Part shown: positions 16,572 to 24,374 of the stretch, in pieces
How the letters are laid out: each line of letters starts with the position of its first letter
Position numbering within the stretch: position 1 is the stretch's first letter
From: Paulinella micropora
Taxonomy: Eukaryota; Cercozoa; Imbricatea; Euglyphida
Length of the DNA stretch: 27,509 bases
Assembly (NCBI GenBank): GCA_009731375.1
Contig: BJOX01000018.1
Location: forward strand, 1,531,480 to 1,558,988
Direction of reading: 5' to 3'
Notes under the pieces: generated by a model
Told to the model about the DNA's origin: nothing
Databases searched by the model: none
What the model saw: only the letters and a program-made list of their open reading frames with translations
Program-made: the position numbers and the translations under genes

Positions 16572-19500
16572 TATCAATAACGGACACTCTGATTTCTGCT
16601 AATTGATTTGCTTGGTCTTGTAGTATATTCATGAGATTATTGTTTTGTTTTTCTAAATTAACTACCTTTTCCGCCATGTGTTGAAAAGCACTAACCAATA
16701 TTGGTATGAAGTCTGTATATGTTATGCCTTCAAGGTAGCCTTCTCCATCCTCTGCTTTCATTCCACTTTCAGATACAAATTCTGGAAAAATCTTTTTTAC
16801 CTCATCCGCAATAAATCCGTGGTTCTTTTTTTCTTTCTTTTCGTCTGATTTCAAATAATATGAACAACAATTTATTTTCATTGGTTTCTCACAACAATTC
16901 CCGCAGTCTAATGTTTTAATATCTTATTTTAGTCTCCTGTCCGATGATTTTGTCCAAGCACCATTAAGTGGAACATAATTATAACTGCCAGACGGCTCAC
17001 CTGAAGAGTTTGAAGTAGTCCAAGCATGAAGTATGCCAGTTGAAGCACAAACCACTCCATAATTTGAATAACCTCCTGATTTCATAAATATTTGTGGGTC
17101 GTAAGTTGATGGACTTGGTCTTTTTCTTAATGTTAAAAATCCGCTGGATGCTGTTGTGATGCTTAAATCTCCCGACGTATTAATGTTCATCGCCTCAGTG
17201 TAAGATATATTGTTTCCCACCGTCGTTCCTGAATTATAATAAAAAGCGAGTTTGCCACCTTTTTGAATTAGAAAGTTTGAACCGCTGTGGCTTGATTTCC
17301 AGTTCGTGCCATCAAAATAAGCATCAAAACTTAAATTGACATTGTCGTGTGCCCAATTCAATAATTGAAATGTTGGATAAGCATCCGCCGTTGTTATTGC
17401 TTGTAAGTGTGCCCCTGCGACATTACTCGCCGTCCCGTATATTTCTAAACCACCTGTCGCTCCCACTCCTTTCGTTGAGTTTCCTATGATTATCGGCTTA
17501 CCTGATGCTGTTGTTATTTTATCGCTCGTTGCCAATGTCGTTGTTGATATCCCCGCACTAGCCGTTATTAATCCTTTCGTCCATAAAGTTCCGTTTGCCC
17601 CATTTAATGACATTAACAATTGTTCTGACGAGTTCTCCCATATAAATCCATCGGTTGAAGCATTACTTACTCTAAATCTAACAGCAAAGGAAGTAAAATC
17701 ATTGCCAGCAACCGCAGACCCTCCTGCTAGACTTCTGGTATTTGTAACTCCTCCATTTGATGCCATATAAATACCATAATTTGTATTGCCAGTGTCCCAC
17801 AAAAATATTCCTCTTGTATTGCCTCCATTCGTATTTCCTTGTAAAACTATGCTAGAACCTCCTGTCGCTGTTAATAGTCCGCTCGCCGTTAATGTTGTTG
17901 TTGATATTCCAGCAGTCGCCGTTAATGTAGTTCCCGTTATTGTTCCACCATTTGTTAAATTATTTGAGTTCATATCTAAGGCTCCATAAAACCGCATACC
18001 GCCAGCATTGTTAAAACGGACAATGTCAGATGAAGCACTTTTATTATCCAAAAGTTTTGAAATATAAAGTCCTGCTCCTTTTACATCAGATGCTACATTC
18101 GTAAATACATAACCTCGTTGGTTCGCGGTTCCGCTTGTAGCAGTATTTAAAGTAAATAAGAAATACTGATAATCTCCTGATGTCTGTGAAAAGAATATAT
18201 CACCTCCATTTTGGTTTAATATCCTCGCCCCATTATATGTTATATTTCCGCCATTAGTGATAGTTTGATTATTAAAATCGGCATTGTTCGTTAAAGTTAG
18301 ATATTTTATTGTAGTGCTCGTCCCGTTGAATGTTTTAATTCCTGTTATTGTTTGGTCTCCTGTTAGTTTCACACAATTATCATCAACATATTTTTTATTT
18401 GCCACATGGTCTGCTAATGTTGGCACCAAATTAGTGCCCATTAAAATTTGATTGTTAAATGTTTTAGTTCCTGCTATGGTTTGGTCTGTTGTTAGTTTAA
18501 CGAAATTGGTATCAACATAGTTTTTATTTGCTCCATCTGATGAAGCGGAAGGATCCGCCAAGTTCGTTATTTTGTTGTTATTCAAAGATAGTGTAGTGCC
18601 AGTTGCGGTTATAATTAAAGTATTACCCGAATATAACTCTACATACGAACCCGTTATTTGTATCGGATACCAACTCGCTGTTGCTGTTTTTTGTGCTGCA
18701 ATCATTCCTATTTTTGTATCAAAGGCTATGCCGATGCCATCAAAAGTTGTAGGGTTGGACGAACCACTTACTTCTAAAGTTGATGTAAATTTTTTATTCC
18801 CTGCTATGGTTTGGTCTCCTGTTAGTTTAACCACCGAAGTATCAAGAGTAGAAACATCCACACCATCAACCAAATTTACATTTGTTATGCTTTGGCTTTT
18901 CATATCAATCCCCGCACTAGCATTTATTATACTGCTAAATGTTTTTATTCCTCCTATGGTTTGGTCTCCTGTTAGTTTGACCACTGAGCCATCAACTGCG
19001 AGATTAATGAGATTAATTCCATTATATGTAGAAGCCCCTGAAATAGCATAACCATTCATATTGAGTGCCCCCGTCATACTGGTGCCGTCTAATCTAAGAA
19101 AGGGTGGTGTGGTGTTTCTCCATTGCCCCGTGCTATACATAATCAGTTGATTATCTGCTGGAAAGCCTGATATTGTCACATCGCTATGCGTGTCTATACT
19201 TCCAGATGCTGTCACCTTATTATTATTATCATTATGCTCAAATATCCATTCATCAACACCTTTGTCATTTAGTAAATTAACTCCTGTTATATTCTTCATT
19301 CCCATACTAATGTTGCCTGTTTCATCAACATTTATCGGAAATGTTTTATTGACCCAGTTTATTGAGTTATATGTTAGATAACTATTCATCGCCACTGGTG
19401 CTGTAATGACTACGTCAGAGAGTGTGTCAATTGAACCGATGGGGGTATTCTTCCATTTGCCTTCTACATCGTTGTAAGTTAAGTATTGTCCGCTTGCTTG

Positions 19501-19845
19501 TGCAAATATGTTTGTGTCTATCAAATTGTATAAACTTGTTTGGTGCGGATTAGAAGTATTAGAGCGGTGTTGAGTTGAGGCTTTGACTTCATCATTATCC
19601 CTTACTCGTTGCTCTGTGTAGTATAAACGGCTTCCTTCTTTGATATCCGTAGTTGATTTTAAAGCGAGCCGTGTGTCAAATCGTAAATCGGTATAGTTTC
19701 AAAGGGTTTCATCTTCTGGCACTCTGTCTGTGTTTAAGCCTGTGATATTAGTATTAGTAAGGTCTAAGTTAAGTATGTTTAGACTATCAACAGCCAACTC
19801 ATTCAAGCCAAGTAGTGACTTGAAGGAGGAACCCGCCATATTCAT
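16561..19845 (-). pseudogene. Phage-like tail-fibre protein with S74 intramolecular chaperone (two stops)
   Basis: One leftward frame of about 1,095 codons from the ATG at 19845 (MNMAGSSFKSLLGLNEL), broken only by in-frame TGA at 19699-19701 and TAA at 16924-16926. The middle carries four copies of a repeat with core LTGDQTIxGxKTF (DNA 18330-18980), typical of beta-helical tail fibres. A long Thr/Ser/Asn/Gly-rich shaft follows. The C-terminus is a peptidase S74-type domain: SSDRRLK, NHGFIADEVKKIFPEFV and a terminal coiled coil. In this family the domain trimerises the fibre and then cuts itself off at the Ser of S-D. The TAA falls just after SSDRRLK, separating chaperone from fibre. Likely the host-recognition fibre of the virion. 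Confidence 0.88.
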
Positions 19846-19885
19846 ATATTAAGCAAAAAAAATTTAAGAAAAAATTAATCGGAAG

Positions 19886-19922
19886 CGATGTTTTATGATG
19901 ACAAAGTCAGAATAAAATATCA
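19886..19922 (-). terminator. Hairpin unit 4 (orphan)
   Basis: On the minus strand it reads TGATATTTTATTCTGAC ... ATAAAACATCG, nearly identical to unit 3a but in the opposite orientation. No minus-strand gene ends at its TGA; a plus-strand gene starts 50 bp to the right. Confidence 0.6.
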
Positions 19923-19971
19923 ATTAATTAATTATTTTAAAAAATACTAAAATATATTAATCTTAGTATAA

Positions 19972-20502
19972 ATGCCGTCTCCCGAAGCAAGTCGTAAGAA
20001 TTGGGGTAAGGCAGTGGAAAGTATTAAGAGCAAAAAGCAGCATAAGGTTGAAATAGCAAAAGAGAAATTAGCAAAGTGTAGAAAGGCTTATGTTGGTGAT
20101 GATGAAGAGATGGAGGAAAAGATAAACCGCATGGCGGAAATTGGCGTTGCTAATGATATCATTGATGGAAAAGACCAAGATGATACACCAGAAGAAAGCA
20201 GTGATAGCGATGAAGAATGTGATTTTACTGATATCATTGCTGAAAAGATGGCTAAAATGAAAATAAGGAGAAAGAAAGCGGAAGCAAAGAAGAAAGTAAG
20301 TAAAAAGCCTGTGCCTGAGCCTGAACCTGATGATAGCGAAAGCGAAAGTGAAGAAAGTGAAGAGGAAGAGCCGAAGCCTAAATCTAAAAAAGGAAACGGA
20401 AAGAAGGCAAACATATCTGTTAATGTTTATAATCAAGCAGAGAAACCAAGCAAGAAAGAAAAAAATAATGATGATGTCTCAAGAATGTTTTTAAAGTTTT
20501 AA
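19972..20502 (+). CDS. Highly charged hypothetical protein
   Basis: 176 intact codons starting MPSPEASRKNWGKAVESIKS. The N-terminal 50 residues are basic and helical, the middle is acidic (Glu/Asp/Ser), then there is a Lys-rich segment, a Pro-Glu-Pro-Asp linker, a Ser/Glu acidic repeat and a final basic stretch ending VSRMFLKF. Low complexity prevents family assignment. The alternation of acidic and basic blocks resembles nucleic-acid-condensing, histone-chaperone-like or scaffold proteins. It is transcribed rightward and ends 2 bp from the convergent DUF5754-like gene. The first gene of the right-hand arm. Confidence 0.6.
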   Translation: MPSPEASRKNWGKAVESIKSKKQHKVEIAKEKLAKCRKAYVGDDEEMEEKINRMAEIGVANDIIDGKDQDDTPEESSDSDEECDFTDIIAEKMAKMKIRRKKAEAKKKVSKKPVPEPEPDDSESESEESEEEEPKPKSKKGNGKKANISVNVYNQAEKPSKKEKNNDDVSRMFLKF

Positions 20503-20504
20503 AT

Positions 20505-20762
20505 TTACCAAAGGAAATGATAAGAATAATAATTATTATATTCCGGATTATTATAAGTTAATTCTCCTTTTGAGTTTCTTATTGCTTTTGCTCTTGCTCT
20601 ATAGTTTTTTCTTCTTTCTTTATCCAGATGGTCTAAATGTGAGTATAACCCTATGCGGTCTTTATAGTGCTGATATTTTAAGTGTCCGAAATGAATTGTC
20701 TTACCTTTTGGTGTAATGATTTTATATTTTTTGTTTTTGACATTGGACTTTGAAAATCTCAT
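20505..20762 (-). CDS. DUF5754-like small protein
   Basis: 85 codons from the ATG at 20762 (MRFSKSNVKNKKYKI). The longer upstream frame runs into the integrase and is discarded. It contains KTIHFGHLKYQHYKD, then HLDKERRKNYRARAKAI and a C-terminal YYSYHFLW. This HFG...YKD...KRRxNYRxRH-type pattern is that of a small domain of unknown function seen in large DNA viruses and PLVs. Basic and aromatic, probably nucleic-acid or virion associated. It diverges from the integrase with only 11 bp (TGATATATAAT) between the two start codons, so both must share a very compact promoter. Intact. Confidence 0.75.
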   Translation of the reverse strand: MRFSKSNVKNKKYKIITPKGKTIHFGHLKYQHYKDRIGLYSHLDHLDKERRKNYRARAKAIRNSKGELTYNNPEYNNYYSYHFLW

Positions 20763-20773
20763 TGATATATAAT
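20763..20773. promoter_or_regulatory. 11-bp bidirectional start region between DUF5754-like gene and integrase
   Basis: TGATATATAAT separates two divergent ATGs (20760-20762 and 20774-20776). TATATA is nearly palindromic, so it could serve both directions, or each promoter could lie inside the other gene. Confidence 0.45.
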
Positions 20774-21763
20774 ATGGATAATAAACATACTCAGCAACAA
20801 GAAACTCCTGAGCAGACAGAGCGGAAAGAAAAACTTGAAGAAGTGGCCGAAATACATTTTCAATCAAAGCCCGCTAAGATATGGAACACGAAAAACCTCA
20901 CCAGAAGCAAACCACTAAATCAAGTATTTATTGATTTAATGGATATGTCAAAGGTTGCAACAAAGAAAGGTAATTCTAACTATAATTTTGGATTAGTTGC
21001 TATTGATGTATGTAGCCGTCGTGGGTGGATTGAGCCAGTCAAAAATAAAACAACTGGTTATGTCTTAGAAGGGGTAAAAAAAATATTTACTAAAAAAGTT
21101 CCTGAAAGAATTACTTCAGATAATGGTGGTGAGTTTAAGGGACAAGTCAGTGAATATTTCAGACAAAATAATATTGAACATAGAACTGTCCAAGTAGGCG
21201 ATCACAGAACAATGGGTATAATTGATAGATTTATTAGAACAATACGAAATGAATTAAACTTAATATGGGAATTTAATGAAAATTTTCAATGGGTTCCTAT
21301 TATTCATGAGGTTGTTGATGCTTATAATAAAACATATCATACAACAATAAAGGCTGTGCAAATTAATTTTTTTGAAGGAACCGAAAAGAACACTCAGGAA
21401 ATATACCGAAATCCTTTAATTAATGAATTCCCTAAGGGAACTAGAGTGAGAAAGGAACTTGAACGAACTATTTTTTCTAAAGGTGATAAACAATTCAGTA
21501 AAACCATATTAAAGGTTAAGGGCAGGAAAGGCTTCAAAGTTATACTCAGTGAAGAGGACTTAGTCCGACCGTCAGAATTATTAAAGACTAATGTTGAAGA
21601 GCACCATAAAGAAGAAGAACCGAAGGAGCAGTTATCGGAAAAAGTAAAACAAATTACAAAAGAGAAAAAAAATATTAATTTGTTAAAATCATTAGATGTA
21701 AAACCGGAGAACATACGGAGCAGTGCTAGAATCAAAAAGAAAGTTGAAAAGTTGGATTTGTAA
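20774..21763 (+). CDS. int: Retroviral-type (rve) DDE integrase
   Basis: 329 codons from the ATG at 20774 (MDNKHTQQQETPEQTERK), with the frame intact. The catalytic core has the first Asp in VFIDLMDM, the second in TSDNGGEF, and the third acidic residue as Asp in GIIDRFIRTIRNEL, 35 positions after the second. The third position is Glu in retroviruses, and I believe Asp in GIIDRF is common in Polinton/PLV relatives. A C-terminal SH3-like basic domain (PKGTRVRKELERTIF ... LVRPSELL) and a Lys-rich tail follow. It inserts the element by joining the TIR ends to staggered 6-bp target cuts, matching the CGAGAG duplication. It converges on the AP2 gene with 4 bp between. Confidence 0.93.
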   Translation: MDNKHTQQQETPEQTERKEKLEEVAEIHFQSKPAKIWNTKNLTRSKPLNQVFIDLMDMSKVATKKGNSNYNFGLVAIDVCSRRGWIEPVKNKTTGYVLEGVKKIFTKKVPERITSDNGGEFKGQVSEYFRQNNIEHRTVQVGDHRTMGIIDRFIRTIRNELNLIWEFNENFQWVPIIHEVVDAYNKTYHTTIKAVQINFFEGTEKNTQEIYRNPLINEFPKGTRVRKELERTIFSKGDKQFSKTILKVKGRKGFKVILSEEDLVRPSELLKTNVEEHHKEEEPKEQLSEKVKQITKEKKNINLLKSLDVKPENIRSSARIKKKVEKLDL

Positions 21764-21767
21764 GTTA

Positions 21768-22274
21768 CTAAATATTTTTGGCTTGAATGTATTTCTTATG
21801 TTTTGTGGTTGTCTCATGAATTTCTTTTCCATTTCTCCTAATAATTGATCCACATTCACATTTTATTTTTTCTATAGTTAAATCATCATTTGACAGATTT
21901 ATTCCTTTTATTCTTAATTCGTGATTGCTTGATAAAAGGTGTATTGTTTTGTAAGCATTTGTTGTCTTCACCACATTCACATATAAATTTTTTCTTCATC
22001 CATTCCTTATTCCATTCATTTTTGTATTGTTGTTTATTTTGCTTCACTCGTTCATCATTGTATTTTTCCAAATTTCGTATTTAGGTTTTATGTTTTCTTC
22101 ATAAAACTTGTTTCCTTCCTCTAAGGTTTGTTCCTTATTTCTTTTTCCATTTATACAAAAATTTTTAACTTTGATTTTGTTTTGCTCTCCCCACCTTACA
22201 ACTACTCTTGGGGATGCATCGTTGTTCATAACATATACACCTCCCTTGTTAATTTTCTGTGGAATGTCAGCCAT
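21768..22274 (-). pseudogene. AP2-like plus zinc-finger DNA-binding protein (right copy, frameshifted)
   Basis: Just inside the right TIR and reading inward. Starts MADIPQKINKGGVYVM at 22274. An AP2-like domain follows: VVVRWGEQNKIKVKNFC, then KEQTLEEGNKFYEENI as the helix. After a frameshift near 22058-22066 comes a helical Lys/Asn/Gln linker. Two fingers of the form C-x-C-G ... H-x(5)-H follow, the first crossing a second frameshift near 21955-21980 and the second with KCECGSIIRRNG and HETTTKHKKYI. The left end of the element holds a homologous gene in the mirror position. Likely a DNA-binding regulator or terminus-binding factor. The AP2 call is by pattern only. Confidence 0.6.
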
Positions 22275-22327
22275 TTTATATGTGTTATTAATTCATATCC
22301 TTAAATGGAATTAAATTTATAACACAT

Positions 22328-22722
22328 TAATAATTATTTAAAGGTAGCAGTTTTTCTTTCTTTTGTCTGTCTGTATTTGTTAAAAATAGGAAGACGAAAT
22401 AACGAATAACTGCTCTTAGTGTGGTTAAAAACACTTCTCACAATGTTGTATTTTTGACTGATGGAATTTCTGGTGAAAAATCCAGACCTCGTCGCCACAA
22501 AGCGACAGCGCGCTTGCGCATTATCGCAGAATTTCATAATGACTGAAAGTCTAATCCACGAAGAAAAATAGAACGAAATTCATAATAAGAAAGATTTTAA
22601 TGAAATTGTTGTTTTGAACTTAGAGAGAATAGGTAGCCTCAAAACTAAATAACTGCTCTTAGTGTGGTTTCTGTGATGAAACTGCACTGAACATCCGTGC
22701 CAAAGTGGCACCCTATACTACT
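22328..22722 (-). repeat. Right terminal inverted repeat
   Basis: About 395 bp, the reverse complement of 2691-3086. Inside it, the 22-mer AATAACTGCTCTTAGTGTGG(TT) occurs twice, at 22406-22427 and 22648-22669. In the left TIR the inner copy is reduced. Ends CCCTATACTACT next to CGAGAG. Confidence 0.93.
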
Positions 22723-22728
22723 CGAGAG
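22723..22728. repeat. Target-site duplication, right copy (CGAGAG)
   Basis: Exact repeat of 2685-2690, directly after the terminal CT of the element. Confidence 0.85.
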
Positions 22729-23275
22729 GGTCCAAGTCATGCAAGGAGAAAGATTCACTGTTCTGCAGCATCTGATTGCGCTGTTGTTGTGGTGTGTTGT
22801 GAGATTGTTCATTTTTCAGTGCACTGCGATGCTCGGTCCAGATCAAATCCTCGAAGTTCGGAGGTTTCTGAGCGCAAGGAGCGGACAAAGGGCGTGGCTT
22901 TGATTCTCGAGACACTGGAGTACTCACTGGTGGTTCATGGTGTATTAGACTTGGGAGAGAGAATGCACATATTCTCATGTCCAGGGCGAGTGGTCCATAG
23001 CTCATCTTAGTTCAAATTCACAACTACAGGTTTGCACTACAACCAATCAAATTTTTACCTTTTGTTGGGAGCGTTTGCCTTTCCATAATTGCCGGTTTGG
23101 TGGGGCCGACCTGTGTAAAAGGTTTTCTGATGGATTTGTGATAGCCCTCCCTTTCCAATGGAGCAAGTGGCACCACAGTCCCTTGGGCTTCGTGCATTTT
23201 TCCACGCAAATTTCGGTTTATCACCAGTAATGGTGAAGCCGGTCCACCAAAAATGTTAATGAACTCAAGCTTTCT
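22729..23275. other. Host flank without recognised gene
   Basis: Unique DNA of balanced composition. Short frames exist on both strands, but none shows a recognisable domain or a convincing start. It could be intronic or an old repeat. Confidence 0.5.
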
Positions 23276-23366
23276 ATGGAAATTTATGCAACCAACAGTA
23301 CCTCTCTCATCTCTCTCTCTCGCCTAGTTCTTCGCCTCTCTCTCTCTCAATTAGTCATCTCTCTCA

Positions 23367-23459
<93 letters not shown>

Positions 23460-23469
23460 NNNNNNNNNN
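23460..23469. other. Assembly gap (10 N)
   Basis: Ten N at the end of a CT tract, directly before the first copy of a 93-bp direct repeat. Confidence 0.98.
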
Positions 23470-23637
23470 CTGGCTGGTGAATTCATTTTATCATGTTTGA
23501 CTATTAGGCAAAAATGATAAAAATCTAGGAACTAGTTGAAGATTGTAAGGAGGAAGATCTAGATTCTAGAAATTTATATTTTTACCAAATAGCTCGACAG
23601 GATTGGGAGAACACCGCGTGAAAAGTGTGTCACAATA

Positions 23638-23700
<63 letters not shown>

Positions 23701-23803
23701 TTCGCCCTGGCTGGCTGGTGAATTCATTTTATCATGTTTGACTATTAGGCAAAAATGATAAAAATCTAGGAACTAGTTGAAGATTGTAAGGAGGAAGATC
23801 TAG
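23470..23803 (+). repeat. Exact 93-bp direct repeat (23470-23562 and 23711-23803)
   Basis: CTGGCTGGTGAATTC ... GGAAGATCTAG is present twice with no difference, 241 bp apart, each next to CT tracts. The first copy abuts the N gap, so a local assembly duplication is as likely as a real tandem duplication. Confidence 0.9.
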
Positions 23804-23949
23804 GCTCTCTCTCTCTCTCTCTATTTCTCTCTCTTTCCTTCTCTCTTTCTCCCTTTCTCTCTTTCTCTCTTTCTTTCTTTCTCTCTCTCTCTCGCTCTCT
23901 CTCTCTCTCCTTCTTCTTCTTCTTCTTCTTCTTCTTCTTCTTCTTCTTC

Positions 23950-24374
23950 GCTTTTATTGAGAGAACAATTTTACAATCGGGCTCAGGGAACGTCCACGTG
24001 AAAAGTATAGCTAGTAAGTTATACCTTTATCTAAGGTGGAAACCTAGTTATTCAGTTGATCGTATTAAAGGAAAATATTAAATTTGTATTTAGCGGCTCG
24101 GTATTATATATATCTAGTATTAATATTATTAATATTAATATTTATGTTTAGATATATTCAGTAGTGATAATATTATAATATGATATGAATATATATGTTA
24201 TTGTAAAAGTGTAGTAGTTTATGTCTGGCGGCCCCCCCTCTCTTTTCTTTTTCGTGAGAAAAAGTGAAAGAGAGAGGAGGAAGTTGGGGCTGTGCGTGGT
24301 TGACCATATACGTTGGCTGATCCGGGGAGTTCTCCTTCAAGTAGCAGACAGGGGAGCAAACTTGTTGTTCCATG
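23950..24374. other. Non-coding AT-rich flank
   Basis: AT-rich unique sequence with an ATATTAATATT-type region (about 24100-24180) and an imperfect pyrimidine/purine hairpin at about 24228-24280. No gene seen. Confidence 0.5.

Larger units (their letters stand above)
2691..22722 (+). mobile_element. Polinton/Maverick element, 20,032 bp, with TIRs and 6-bp TSD
   Basis: The boundaries come from matching terminal inverted repeats that begin AGTAGTATAGGG and end in the complement, plus the flanking 6-bp duplication. Inside are the diagnostic Polinton genes: protein-primed PolB, retroviral-type integrase, FtsK/HerA-type packaging ATPase, adenain-like protease, double-jelly-roll major capsid and a probable minor capsid protein. 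Size, termini and gene set all fit a full-length element. Accessory genes are a phage-like fibre with an S74 domain, ExoX-C-like proteins, a DUF5754-like protein and a pair of AP2/zinc-finger genes. Many genes carry stops or frameshifts and PolB is split by an inversion, so this copy looks inactive as it stands. Whether it is called Polinton, adintovirus or PLV cannot be settled without a phylogeny. Confidence 0.95.
23276..23945. repeat. (CT)n/(CA)n/(CTT)n microsatellite field
   Basis: Long CT tracts at about 23376-23459 and 23642-23682, a CA tract to 23700, interrupted CT/CTTT at 23804-23910 and CTT repeats to about 23949. Unique 93-bp segments are embedded. Confidence 0.95.

Noticed and set aside
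17486-19051. Rightward ORFs of 94, 67 and 159 codons
   Set aside because: Antisense shadows of the fibre repeats; no starts or domains of their own.
20068-20436. Leftward Phe/Leu/Ser-rich ORFs
   Set aside because: Antisense shadows of the highly charged 19972-20502 gene.
21230-21250. Integrase inactivated by Glu-to-Asp at the third catalytic position
   Set aside because: Asp in GIIDRF is, to my knowledge, usual in Polinton/PLV relatives and is chemically conservative. Not treated as a defect without an alignment.
22705-23010. Rightward ORF of 101 codons at the right Polinton edge
   Set aside because: It starts inside the TIR and crosses the target duplication into host DNA, so it cannot be a native gene. 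The composition is not protein-like.
23024-23224. Leftward 66-codon ORF in the right flank
   Set aside because: Some protein-like character but no family recognised, no start context and no neighbour support. Could be an old repeat fragment.
23276-23500. Leu/Ser ORF in the CT tract
   Set aside because: Pure microsatellite translation running through an N gap.
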